Assembly (NCBI GenBank): GCA_933228895.1
Contig: OW121855.1
Location: 33,866,698-33,930,697, forward strand
Direction: 5' to 3'
From: Platycnemis pennipes
Lineage: Eukaryota > Arthropoda > Insecta > Odonata > Platycnemididae
Length of the DNA: 64,000 nt
In this document: positions 46,872-59,420 of the stretch, piece by piece
Layout of the letters: each line of letters opens with the position of its first letter
Position numbering within the stretch: the first letter of the stretch is position 1
Notes under the pieces: generated by a model
Database searches by the model: none
Seen by the model: the letters and a program-made list of their open reading frames with translations, nothing else
What the model was told of the DNA's origin: nothing
Program-made: the position numbers and the translations under genes

Positions 46872-49733
46872 ATCTAAATGACAGAGAAACTAAAATAGCA
46901 TGCGATTCTAACATGCAAACTAGTCCGAATGGGGGTGAGCGGAAATTCTCTTTTTAAGCAGTTGCATAGCGAGTCTTCGCGATTCCTCTTCAAGTGAATG
47001 AATAGATAAACATAGTGATAACCATTCATGCAAAAATAAAATAACCATTCTGGCTACAAAATATTTGATTTTTACCATCATACTGCATTGACCCACCTCG
47101 AATATGAGATGATATTAATTCTACCATAATAATGAACTGCTAACTGTATCGTTTGATATTTGCACAGAACAAATAAAATGTTTGATGTATCGAGAAATAT
47201 TTTACCTCTAGTAATTTTCAAAAACATAGTCTTCCACGAAAGTGAAATCATATGCATAAAAATAACGCTAATTTAATTCCAAGACGAAGTCTACTGGTTC
47301 ACTTCTGTATATCATTCAAACTGCCGCAAGAACGTACAACCCGCGAAAAAGTTACTTTATTCCACAAAATATTGCGATAAATGTCAACATTGGCGTAAAG
47401 TAAGCTCAAAAAAATTTATTTAATCTATCGTGTCATCCATATTCTTCAGCTAGATTTTTCGAAAGTATATGGGTAATTGATGTATTAACGCAATTTTTCA
47501 GTCGACTGAACAGGAGATTAAAAATATCGATTTTGCGAATACATCGCTGAAGAAAACATCAAATCCTCCCTTCGGCAATCTCTTATCGCGTGCCGACAGC
47601 GACGCGTGCACCATATGCCTGTCAACACCGTAGAGCAGACAGTTAAGGGGTGGACGGGTGTTGCCTTCCTTTCTCGCGTGAGGGCCCTGTGACAACATAG
47701 GCGGAGGGTGGAGAAGATGGAATGACTGTGGGAGGACTGGAGGAGGTCAGGAAAAGGAGGGTGGGGAAGACTAGCAAGGAGGAGGTGGTGCCGAGCAGCT
47801 GCTCGCACGGAATTCCTTCCCCCACCCACAAACCCCTCCTCTTGACACTCAGAGAGACGCACATCCGACTCGGCCCATCCTAAAAAATATCCCCGACGAC
47901 AGAGGATATCCGACGGGCGTCGGTGACTCCGAGAAACTGAGTTTTTCAAGGGTACCTTGTTTCGAACCAGGGAGTTTTCTTCTCAGCCATGCAGAGCTTT
48001 CGGGAGGGGAAGAGATGAAGAGGTTCTCCGTCCAATTGGCGGACAAAGTCAGATAAAGCTTTCATCCCAATACATGTAGTCATACGTGCATCTTCTCAAC
48101 ATTCCAAAGACAAGGAGAATAACAGAATTCGTAACGATGACAAAGGCAAATAGAAAAGTTTGAGTCAGAGCGATAAGGTGTATCGTGTCTTTATTGTATC
48201 CAAGACCTTAGTATCGCAGTATTCAAGATCGTGATTGACATCCACCATTCAATCAAATTGAACATTTATTAAAATATTCAATTTGATTGTGAGCTTATCG
48301 CTCGATTATGTGTGAAGAAGAAACAAAAATATAAAATTCTATCGTAAAGTGAATTCTACAAGTGAAACATACAGTATATGCAGTTATTAGAAGTACGTCG
48401 ACTCAGATAAAGTGTTTGAATTTTGACGAAATATGCCATTAAACCCCACGAAAATCCATTCCTCTACCGTAGGAAAACCAAAATTAGTGGGATTTCTTGC
48501 ACACCTTCTTTTAAGTTTCAAACATTTTCTGGAAGGAGCACTGATTTTTTTGCGTGCTGAAGTCGCAGCGGCAAAAATGCCATCTCCTTGGGCGTAGGAA
48601 GTGAACAGAAATTTCAGTCTCGCATGCAGAGAGAGAGAGAGACTTGCTATGGAAGATGAGATAAAACTCGAGCGAAAGAATCTTGGGCTTTCTCTCCGGA
48701 GGAACTTAATTTCAGCTCTCATTCACCTCACAAAGAAAATCTGTACCTGGACACCTAGGAATGAATCCACTAACAAAAAATTCAGAAGGGCACCGACCCG
48801 TTCCCTTCTGCTGGACCGATGAACTAAGGTTCCCGCTGGACTAACGTTTGTCACAATCAATAAAATCAAGCGACTGAGGCTTGTTAAGACACCTGTCTAA
48901 TCGAAATATCGAATCTTGTTCGTACCAACCATCACAGCGTATCATTTACAGTACATTTTCATATCACGATGATCATTTGCTGCCAATATTCCGATGCCTA
49001 TTAATAGACGTTGTAATGATCCCCAACGGAACTTTAGCTTTGAGGACACTCAAAATTATCGGGTGAGCAGGTCAATAATGTGAAACGTTCGAGGTGACCT
49101 CCAAATTGTCCCAGGATGCTAGTGGACGAAGGTAATAGTAATCGACACGAGACATTGGCAAGTGAATGCTATATTTGTCCACGAATATTGCCTCGAGACT
49201 TTACCATCCGCCTGAGAGTGAGAATAACCGCTAGATTGGCAGAGGCCTTTCCTACCTCCCAAAGCTCCCAATGAGAAGTCACTAGGTCACAGTATATAAA
49301 TTCTCTGAAAGTGAGTGTTGACGGGCATTATTCTGGCAACTTCCGAATATTCTGGAGGGAGTCTGTTACCTCTGTAAGTCTCCTGTGTAAATAAATTTCC
49401 GGATTCAGTCTCTTATTTTGAGTTCCTACTCTCAAGCACCCAAAGCCAACGGATGCTATCGTACAAGTCGCTCGGGACGATCACCTTTACAAAATTAAGT
49501 GCGGATGCTACTATCACGACAACGTGCAAAATATGTCGATTAATACATTAAATAATCATAGAAAACTGCTTAATCATTATGAAATAATTGACCATTTTAT
49601 ACTATAGATTATAACTTTTATGAATATCATTTTTTTTACATAAACATATACCTCCAACCCTGGCGTTGACGGAACGGCTAAATTAAGACCACGTAGACTC
49701 TACAGTTTTAGTCTCAACTTTGTGTAAATTCAT
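46872..49733. other. Non-coding stretch with GC-rich island
   Basis: About 47640-48050 is a GC-rich island with plus-strand purine skew. A (GA)n run lies at about 48625-48640. A 13-bp CAATCAAATTGAA inverted repeat lies at about 48249-48287. Frames of up to 143 codons have no domain. Confidence 0.42.
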
Positions 49734-49848
49734 CTTCAATCAAATTGTAAACTTTGTATATTCCAAACTTTAATATTAAAAACACAAAACTCTATTGTGC
49801 TTTTAATATTAAAGTGTGGAACATGCAAAGTTTTTAATTTATTTGAAG
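49734..49848. repeat. Long AT-rich hairpin (miniature inverted repeat)
   Basis: Two arms of about 54 bases are imperfect reverse complements around a 7-base loop. The inner 25 bases differ at two positions only (TTTAATATTAAAA in the core), and the outer part shares CTTCAA, AAACTTTG and ATTCCA. A GACCACGTAG phrase lies in direct orientation outside both sides (49688-49697 and 49848-49857). No coding content. Confidence 0.7.
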
Positions 49849-50553
49849 ACCACGTAGTTTTTCATTTGATTGAATGTTTGGAGAACCTGAATTAAAGAAT
49901 TTTCATGCGCCATCAAACTTTTCTCCATTGATATAAGCTACTGAGTGCACGCTATTAGAAATTGTTTGAGATATAAATTACATTTTTACTGAAACGGTTC
50001 CATTTCAAATTTCTTCTCAGTTGTTCTGGAATGAACGATAGATAGTCAATTTTCTCTCATATATCATTATGAATAGCTCTATTTTGGGTATTTCAGCCTA
50101 ACCCGTTTTTTTGTTTACATTTAGCGAGATATTTCTCTCAAAATATGAAACTGAGAATACACTGTATTTTTTCTGGGACCTTAAAAATAATAGATAGGGG
50201 AAAAATCGTATAAGTAGGTGAAATGAAGCAAGATAGAGTAAACATTTAAGCGACAGAAAATAATGAGTCCACTTAAGAAGGAGTTAAAAATCACCAGCAA
50301 GGGAATTTGAGCCAAATAATACCGAATAAATGAACGAAAAACATTTGAAACAGTGCTAAAAATATTCGTGGTGTATTCCCTTCATTTCAGTAAGCGCATC
50401 GATTTCCTTATTTATCCTGCACAGTTTTCTTCTCATATCCTTAACAAAAGTTCCGAATTTTAAATACAGATATATCCTAACCAAGTTCTAGTTGAACTCA
50501 TCAAAAGAAACAAGTCAAAAGTAATTTTGTCAACAAATTATGAATTGACGACT
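49849..50553. other. AT-rich non-coding stretch
   Basis: No gene or repeat is recognised. Confidence 0.45.
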
Positions 50554-50597
50554 AAATGAACTAAATCATCTCCTACTTGAGATGATTTAGTTCATTT
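50554..50597. repeat. Perfect 19-bp hairpin with 6-base loop
   Basis: Positions 50554-50572 and 50579-50597 are exact reverse complements (core GAACTAAATCATCTC) around CTACTT. It has no GC-rich stem and no T-tract typical of a bacterial terminator, which would not be expected here anyway. It may be a transposon scar or hairpin RNA. Confidence 0.8.
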
Positions 50598-50949
50598 CAT
50601 GAGTAGAGCAATATGTTTCTGACTGATAGATCAAATGCTAGGGAAGCCAACTTGACCTTAAGATAATAATCACGATACTTGCGTAACTCTATTAGAGCAG
50701 CAATTATTTGTAAGCTAATCGTTGCTATGTCCCAAATATTTATGTCATTACTTTGTCTCTATGCCACAGAAAAATATAGTTTTCAAAAAAACTAGATCAG
50801 AAGAAACTATGCTAGTACTATTTCATTTGTAAACTCATCTTCCGCGTACCGCTTTGGAAAATACCGGGAACATTTGCGGAAATAGGATCAGGCGAGAGCA
50901 GGAAAATAAAACGAAATAGGTTGACTATTTTTCTCCCCAGTAACAAACT
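50598..50949. other. AT-rich non-coding stretch
   Basis: Nothing is recognised. Confidence 0.45.
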
Positions 50950-51320
50950 CGTTTTTGCGGTCACAGGGAAGATTAAGAGTGGGAGGGAGAGTGTGTGACG
51001 GAATGAGTGGAGGGGAGAGGGAGGGGTCGGGGGGGGCATTGGGAGGGGGAAGGCGGCACTTTTCCTCTCGAATGACCATCCCTCTTTGGCACCTCGGGGG
51101 GCTGAGAAGGCGGGAGGGAGGGAGAAGGGGTGGTTCTCTCGCGCCGGTACAGACGGCTGCGGTGTCCGATTAGACGAAGGGGGCGCGGGAGGACTCTTGG
51201 GGTTTATGTGAGACGAGGGGGAGGGCAGGGACTCCCCATCCTTCACCCCAACCGAGGGGAGGAGGGAGGTAAGAAGGCACTTACTGGGGCGGAAGGAGGA
51301 GTGACGACGGTGTGATGAAA
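50950..51320 (+). other. GC-rich purine island
   Basis: This is the most G-rich segment of the window, with repeated GGGAGGGAGGG blocks on the plus strand. A 194-codon minus-strand frame (50818-51402) is Pro/Ser-rich polypyrimidine translation and has no domain. It shares base skew with other islands but no obvious sequence identity. Confidence 0.5.
51012..51036 (+). other. G-quadruplex-forming motif
   Basis: Four G runs of at least three are separated by loops of 1-2 bases (GGGG-A-GAGGG-A-GGGG-TC-then eight G). This meets the usual four-run rule with very short loops, so a stable parallel quadruplex is expected in the plus-strand DNA or RNA. Confidence 0.75.
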
Positions 51321-54300
51321 GACTTGAGGAAACCAGATTTTCTAGATGTGCCTCACGTGTATGAGCGCTGCGGCACAAGAGGAAAAAAACTCCAGACGGC
51401 ATCTCTTATCCTCCAGGCCACCCCTCCCTCCCACACGGGACATACTGGGGCAACTCTGAAGTGAGCTGAGGCGAAACAGAGTTGTCGACCTCTCGGTGAA
51501 CGGAAGAGCCACATGTTTGACCGTGGTGAGTCCCACTCGCGGTTCATTATGCCATTGGCAGTCTCTAGAGGTCCCTACCCTAAGAAACGAAAAACTCTGG
51601 AAGGTCCCCTACTGCTCTTATGACTCTATACTGTCATCAACGTGACGATAACAAACTATAACAGGATTAGCTTACGAATATGCGAGATGGCCCGTCATTA
51701 TGGGTTTTTGCAAATAAATTTCCGATCGATGGATTTTCGAGAAAATAGCGCAATTGAAATCATGATATATATCCTAGAAATACGTTTGTTTGCGTCGTTT
51801 CAAGTGAGATTGCAAGTAGAAAGCAAAAGGGAGAAACACTATAGGCTTTTTTGATAAGAGGAAGCCAGCTGAGATAGCGTCGTGTAAATGAGGGTGCATC
51901 TACCACCAGAAAAATTTTTAATAGCGGTTTCCTCGCCATTTACATGTACCTGAATGTCCAAGATTTAGAGCACTGAGGTAAAGTTTCAATGTAATATATT
52001 CTCCATTATTGTCACCTATTTACATCAATGCTGAAAATAAAGAGAAGTCAAATCTTGACATCCTAATCAGCTATGTTGGCAACTAAAAACTCTTGTGTCC
52101 TCTTTTCATTCTAAATGCCCGATTTTTTCGGCCTGTACAACTACTCTAGCTAACTTGAGTGAAATATTAAATTGCGATGGATGGATGGAATGGTCCCACG
52201 CGATACAGCGGCATACTTGAGTAAAGTCGTGAGTAACTTCGGAACCCTTTTTATTCCAACCGTTTCACGAGCAATCAGCGTCCACCTTCGCGTAAAACGC
52301 TCGGGTAACAGGAGTACCACTGCCCAAAGGAAGAGGGGTGGGTTGAGGAGACATCAGGAATATCTTGACGACAACGTCAACTACACTTATAGAGCAAACA
52401 ATGCGCCCTCACCGATCGCACAGAAAGAATATATGCACATAATTCGTCATACGGGGCGCGTTCGTTTGTTTGAGACAACTTCATCGTTGTTAGATCCCAT
52501 TGTTCTCCTCAACAATGGTTTTTACATGCACAAAACGTCTTCATTCCGACTGCGTCATGCAACAGAAGGAGAGTGGATTCCCGAGGCCTGACAGGTCCCA
52601 CACGAGACATTCTTTGTCTGCACACAAGAAGGTCTAGAGCAAACTCAGGATATTTATTTATTTTAGTTTTAGTTTCTAATCACGAATTGATATTGCACGA
52701 TTTCAAAATCCATATGCACAAATGAATTGCCAGTGGACCGAAAGATGATGCCATAATGGTTAAGCATTTGATTTATACATATGGTATATATATAAATTAA
52801 TATCGAGCCAATCGTAAAGTACATTTCGAATAGCTGTAACTTTTCAGTGGGTTATTTCAGTTCAAGCCGCAATATTAAAGTTACCACGTAGTTATCCATT
52901 CATATCTGTAGGCATATGAGTTAAATTTGCTCCAATACGCGCCGCTAAAACTCACACAACGAGAAACTCAGCGCGAAAGCTCATTAAATATATTCCATTT
53001 GGGTGGATGCCGTCTAACAATAAGCTTTTTATTTATAGAATTATAATTTAGAAAATTTTTATTTCACAATTTCTTGTACTATTCCAATGCTTTACATTCG
53101 CTTCTATAGTTTTAGGTGATCCCACAATCTAGCTCTCCCATTCTTACCAAAACGATTTTACGAGTGTAATATGCTTAGGTACTACAATCAGCTGAGATTC
53201 AAGCTTAATATATAATATGTAAGTTTCACTTCTAAATGATAAGATTGGGAAGAGAATACTTTCCAATGCTGCATGCTGATTTTTGAAACTAATGGAATAT
53301 GATTCATGTTTATACGTTTGACACATCACATTAAATTCTCAGTTGTAATTCAAGGTTCTTAAGCAGAATATATTCTGATTCCAGAGGTGGAAAATCGCTA
53401 ACGCTGAGAACGGGTTTTGAAGTGATACACTCTCAGAATACATCGAATATGCTTCAAAAGCTTATTTTAGACACGGATTCTCAAAATTGACATTCTACTG
53501 TGCCGGAATATATCGGTAACAGGTTCAGACATGGGTTTTCCTGGAAGCACTCCGGAAAATTCCGATGGTAATATCTGTCAAGTGATGAGAATTTTAGCTA
53601 CCAAAATATCCCATTATAAAATTTTATGACCCTAAAATCCATCGGTAACAGAAATTCTGAATATAGTAGCATCGTAAAAATAGATTAAAGGACAGTTTTA
53701 CACAGTAAAATAAAATCATAAAGTAAAATATTCAATAGCTGCCGCCAATATATTATCTGATTTTTTAAGCTTAGAGTTTTTGGAAATACAGATAAAAATA
53801 ATATTTATAGAGCTCACTTGATTCGTAAAAAGGACAGGTCGTATTGCATGCCAGAGTAATGTATGCCTTAAATATAATCGCATTTTATGAAGACAGAACT
53901 AAGCCATAGTCAAATGGAAAATTGAGCGAAGAAAACTCTTTTGTCACATAAAAAGGTAAACGCCAATAGAGAAAGCATTGAAACCAGGAGCGAACTCAAA
54001 AGAAAGCGATGCAACCCAATGGAGTAAAAAGAATTGGAAAATTCCAATTAAATTGGCATAATTCAATAATTCAGAATGAAATTGAACAGTCACTACTTGT
54101 GTTTTGGCTTCTTGAATTAGGTGTTTATTTCCAAGTAAAAGTAACTTGAAAAAGTGTCCTTCGCATTCTAGTATCCGTTCGTAGGGTTCTTTAAATGAGC
54201 GTAGTCTCTTCAATTACTTTAGAAAAGGCCAATTTCCTTATATATCCACATCCACTATTTACACTCACGATTATTAAGGACCAAGATGCAAAGCATGTTA

Positions 54301-54559
54301 TGCAAATATTTTTTTCCATGTCAACAACATTCTTGTGCTCTCACACGTATCGAAGTTGTGATTTATACGGGTGCACCTGAGAAATAAAGAGGGACTCCTG
54401 CTAGCTGCCATGAACATCCCTGAGATAATTCCCCTCCTCTTCGTTTTTTGGAATGCGTTGGTTTGCTTTGAATGACAGGAATGGAGCGCACATGATCCAG
54501 GGGAAATGGAGGCGGAAATGGTTTACGGTCCGTGGTCACGGATCCTTTTTTTTCCACCA
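51321..54559. other. Mainly AT-rich non-coding stretch
   Basis: A 139-codon plus-strand frame at 52172-52591 is among the cleaner open frames, but I recognise nothing in it. Elsewhere only short chance frames are present. A (TA)n-like patch lies near 52778-52793. Confidence 0.42.
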
Positions 54560-55020
54560 ACAGCGAAACAACTAGAGAACAATGACGAAGGGGGAAGGAG
54601 GGAAAGAGAGTGAGGCGAGTAACTATTCATTACGACATTTGCGCAGTGGCGAAACGATCGAAGGATCGCGGCATCTACTGACCGGAAGAAAAAGAAATGG
54701 AATAGCACGATTATCCGGCCGGGATGAGGAAAAACGTCCGAAATTCGAAAAATCATTCCGGGCCGCACGGAAATGTGGAGGGGCGACTGGCAATTGAAGG
54801 AGTGAAAAATGTGGGCTCGTCAGGAAGTGGGCTCGGCTACTAGTGCCTGACCATCGGCGCGCAGTGATTCGTGATGCTTCCCCCAAGCCGAAGTGTCTGG
54901 CAAAAAAAAGCAGACGGCCGCTCTTGTGATTGCTGCCTGGTGGCGAAGGACGTTCCGCTTCGGTTTGGCCGCTGGTTATGACATCATTTGGGGGGAAAAG
55001 GCTTCTCGGCCTTTGGAGAA
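54560..55020. other. GC-rich island
   Basis: GC- and CpG-rich DNA, purine-skewed on the plus strand at 54570-54640. A 224-codon minus-strand frame (54623-55297) crosses it and continues into AT-rich DNA. It has Ser/Arg-rich text in the GC part and no recognised domain. It is the longest minus-strand frame here and remains unexplained, but composition alone can produce it. Confidence 0.38.
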
Positions 55021-58000
55021 GCAACACCGCTGAGCTTGTCGAGTAGATTCCATTCCAGTGGCATGCTAACTTTGACGAGAGCTCGAGGCTATCATCACAA
55101 AATAAGCACAGAAGTAAAATACTGAAAATTTCTGGATTCAAAAGGGGTATTTTATAGGAGTCTATAACTGCAGCAACAATGGGGTATCTTCCTCCTGCGA
55201 GAATCGTTAAGTGCATCATAAAATCCCAATGCCTAGATCCACAGGTCGATTGGTCTACTTGAATTAGCGCTGCAATACTTGTTGCTCTAAATGCCACAAT
55301 TGACGCTATGTACTAAAAAATAAAAATCTAGCGAATAAAGACAATATACAGGGAGGAAAATAAATGTAAATAAAAATTGGAAATGGCGGAATGAAGAATT
55401 CTAGGGATCATTCAGTTTACATGTCACCTAAAGGCGATTAAAATATTTCGCGAAAAACTCTCTACCGCTTGAAAATTGATAAGTACCCTTCACACAATTT
55501 GGGTCAAAACTAGTAACTTCCAAGCTCCACTTACATTTCAGTACATATTTGCATTCTCACTGAAAACATTCTATCTTTTTAAGCACACTTCACCTGCATA
55601 TTTCATTAGGTAGCAGTAGGAATTTGGAGCCGATGGATAGCGTGTGTCATTCGCAATACCATTAATTATGCATTTAGACGGTTATTTTGATGAATGCACA
55701 GTACCGTTTATTTTTTGACCTACTAAAGAAAGAAAACCTTGAATAAAGAAAGAAAAGATCTGAAGCAATAAATTGTACCGATGGTCCCTAAGGCCAAATC
55801 GGCGGATCGTGGAAATCTAATAAAAACCAGGAAATGCAGAAATAAAAAAACACAGCGGAAAAGAAGTAATCAGTTCATAAATGGAATGTATCAGAATGAT
55901 GTTTTGCTGATTCTAATATAAGGATATTTTAATGAGAAGAATGCCTGAAATCCTCGGATCAAACACATGAATTAATTACTGTCACTCAGGACACAAAAGA
56001 AAAAAACGAGGGTAGTAGATTGTAAAACGGGACAGATAAATAGATTAATTTTACGATGGTACAGATACCTGGTCCTAGCCAAGGGCCTCAAATACCCCAG
56101 ATAAATAAAAATACTAGGTATATATGAAGTAGGTATCAGATATAAGGTGAAGAAATCCTGTCACATACAGCCGAAATGATCTCTGCGATGTTCATCATGT
56201 TTGATAACTATTCCATCAACCATAACTGGGGAGACTTTAGCACTGTTACTGAAAAATAGAGTGGGCGAATAAGATTTTTCCCACCAATCTAACTACTCTA
56301 AAGTCTCCACATTAGTCAATGATTAAAGCTCTTTCGACCATCTTCGCTTATTAGTTTCTAATATACCCCCTGCAACTAACGTTTTAAGGTTCTTCAATGT
56401 GTAGTTCAATGTTTTCTGATTAGCTTTGTGAAGTCGTAAAATAAGCTGCATAATTCAATGTGGGGTGATGCTATAGCAATTGCATTTCTAATGTCGCGGT
56501 AATGTATGCATTACGGGGAAAATTTCACCTCAAATTCATAGCACCGTACGCCGGAAGAAAATGCATTCTGCAACAATAAAATACTTTAATATTTAAGACA
56601 CAAATAATATACGTTACATCCATAAATATCTAGCGGGTCTTCACACCCCCAGAAAAATGCTGGTCATCAGGCAGACAAACTGCCACACGAAAGTTAATGG
56701 CCATTGCATGAAGTACGAAAACATGAGACAGTGAATGTGAACGTATGTTGAGCGAAGAAATTCAAAGTGAAAATTGTCATACATAGCGCGAGAATGGTAA
56801 TACACCAACAATATAGGTGCGAGCGCACTCGACAACAGAACTGTCGTTCACCCACGCGTTTCTCTCTTTTTAACCCTTCAAGATATCAAACTCACTCCAG
56901 TCCACGTGAATAAGGCGAAGCCAACACCATAAAGAGCTTCCCACTTTTTTATCTCACCGCATAACGAGAGTGAATTGCCTTTTTCCTTTCACGTCGTGGA
57001 TGGTCCTCCGATTCCTCCCATTGCGAAATGGAATGCAGAAAGAAATAATTTTCCACGTAACCGTGAAAATTATCCTCTCCTCCTTTTGCGGCAGCAAATA
57101 AAACAACATTGGAAATACCTCCTTCAGTAAAAACAGCCGATCCTGGGGTATAGGAAACCAAGGTTTTCGCAGCGTTCATGTTCAGTGGTAATGCCTATTG
57201 GAAGTTGGTGGAGCTGTAAATGTTATATCCCAGCCCCCGCATCCGCTGTCACCGCCGCATCATAAGAATTACTATACATGGGATTAGGAAGTAGCGTACT
57301 ATTTTAATACATAGTGTATACAACTTTTTGATGGTACGCTACGTACCACTTGCACTAAGTTGAGCCTCGCAGCATACATTTTCATAAACATTATAATTCT
57401 ATGCGTTCCATCAAAAATGTTAGGCGATGTTTCATAAAATAATACTCAATTTGAAAAATACGTGTGACTTCGCATCGCGCAGGCAGAGAAGGGTGAATTA
57501 AGCACTGAGTGACTGGATTTATTAAAAAAATGTAGGAAAATATCACGAAAATGTTAACAGCCAGTGATTCAACACACTCACCGAAATTTGAGGCACCAAA
57601 CATTCGAAACTGAGGGTTTCATAATTAGTGCAGTCCACTTTATTCCATTTCACAAAGATTTAAATCTAATGCCGGGCATCATCCTCATTCACCGCTAATC
57701 GCCACGACAACTGTGGTCAAGGTGGAGAGTGCAAAGGAACGAATCAACGGATATGACTGATCAAAAAATTAAATGTTTGCTCACGTATGTACATAACTCA
57801 GTTACAAATCAGCACATGCACGCAAAATGCGTTTCGGAAAGGTAGCATCAATTATTCAAGGGTTAACAAAAACAAACCAATGAATAAACTGCAAATAGTC
57901 TAACATAAGTGATCTGGATAGATCTTGCCGGCAATCATTGAAAATAGCAAACATTCATACACTTGAAAATTCTTGGAAAAAAATGGTTGTTCATAACCTA

Positions 58001-58990
58001 CAATGTGAACTTAGCCATAGAAAATGTGCAGGTTTCCTGTTGAAGTGGACAAACCATTACATATCGCAAAACCCCTATCTTACGACAGGGATTCTAAGAA
58101 ATCTAAGCAAACTTTTTCTGTAATGCGTGAAGGTTTCTCGGGTCCTTCACGCAGCAGATACGCCGGGAAAGCACCAGATCTTTCTTTTTCTATAATATCC
58201 CCATCTACACTTTATCTACGCCTCTAAACTTTGTGATTGTGTTGAGATCGATCAATGTTGGCTGGGCGTGGCCGCAAAGTAGGTAATGCACTGCTAAGGA
58301 GACCCAAAGACAACCCAACTGCATCAAAGTGCAACTTCAGTTCTTTTAAAACCTCGAAAGAATTTAAATCGACATTTTAAAAAATCAACCCTAAATGTAA
58401 AACGCCTAATTGTAAATATTTTGCTTTTATTCTTAGCAAATAACCACAAATACTCGTCTTAAATTTAAACAGTGTGCTTCGTCTTATAATAGTTTCAAAT
58501 TATAGCATGTATTTGCCGTTTTCTACCGGTGAATTAAGTTCATCTAGCAGTACAACCGGCAGGGTAATTACTAACGATAAGATTGTTTTACCCTATTTAA
58601 TTCGAGTCTATTGTTAAGTCACCCTTCCACGCACTCACCCCTATAGTGGTCTGAAGGAGGTATGTAGATGAAGAGGATCGACTCCCTTTTACGGCTTGGA
58701 GTGACATAAACCTCAGGATATCCTAAAAACATTGCTGCGCTGGTTACATTCAATAATGAAGGCATGTTATTCAGAGCAACTATGGGGAAAGAACAGAAGC
58801 CAGTCAGGTGGCGATTTTCCAGTGCAACCAAATACGTGTATTCAATATTCCGCGGACGACTCGTAAAAAAAGGTAAAGAAGAAGGGCAAAGAGATAAGTT
58901 TTTTTTGGAACAGAAGCAAGCAAATGCTGCGTTGCGTTGAGGATTATTCCGCGCGGAATCAGCTGCACATCTATCAGGGTGATTGAAAAA
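55021..58990. other. AT-rich non-coding stretch
   Basis: A weak 14-bp inverted repeat, GGGGAGACTTTAG type, lies at 56227-56240 and 56298-56311. No gene is recognised. The 162-codon minus-strand frame at 58619-59107 has no motif. Confidence 0.42.
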
Positions 58991-59420
58991 AGAGATGCGC
59001 CTTGTATCAATCATGGCCCTTTCCGAGGGGTAAGCCCTTTGAAGACTGGCAGCGCGATCGCTTGGTAGATGGCGGGCAAGCCAGCACCTTCGGGAGTTGC
59101 TGACCACATGACGTCACGGCCGAAGGAGCATATAAGAGTGGAAATATCATCGGCTTGAATGGATTACGTACGCGGCGGCAACGACGGCTGGCTGGGGCGA
59201 TTGAATGGGATTTCTTCCCACTTTCCCGCGAAAGAAGCTTCCCCCTCCCACCGGTTTTGGGTGTAAGAAGTAGCGAGATGGCTTCGCTGATGAGAGATTC
59301 TGGCGTGAAGAAAGGAAAGAGGAGGGCGGGTGGGTATGAGAGGAGACCGATGGTAGGAGACAAAATCCGCGAAATGCCTGAATTGGAGCGTCCCACTTGG
59401 GAGATACGACTGGCATACTC
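58991..59420. other. GC-rich island
   Basis: GC- and CpG-rich DNA with competing frames of about 90-130 codons on both strands, none with a domain. It contains the promoter-like pair listed separately. It may be a promoter or enhancer region. Confidence 0.4.
59109..59136 (+). promoter_or_regulatory. CRE plus TATA-like box
   Basis: A perfect palindromic cyclic-AMP response element, TGACGTCA (59109-59116), is followed 14 bases later by CATATAAGAG, a TATA-like box with TATAAG at 59131-59136. An ATG lies at 59159 and opens a 35-codon frame, MDYVRGGNDGWLG and onward. The arrangement, inside a GC-rich island, is that of a compact eukaryotic promoter. No initiator or downstream gene could be confirmed. 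Confidence 0.3.

Noticed and set aside
50818..51402. 194-codon minus-strand frame
   Set aside because: Pro/Ser-rich translation of a polypyrimidine strand opposite the G-rich island.
52172..52591. 139-codon plus-strand frame
   Set aside because: Cleaner than most, but nothing recognisable in it and no flanking splice or promoter evidence.
54623..55297. 224-codon minus-strand open frame
   Set aside because: No recognisable domain, no splice-bounded structure and mixed composition. Kept as an unexplained frame, not a gene.
56227..56311. Small inverted-repeat transposon
   Set aside because: Only about 14 bases pair and the interior shows no further structure, so chance is not excluded.
58619..59107. 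162-codon minus-strand frame
   Set aside because: No motif or homologous pattern recognised; it runs from AT-rich into GC-rich DNA without a coding signature.
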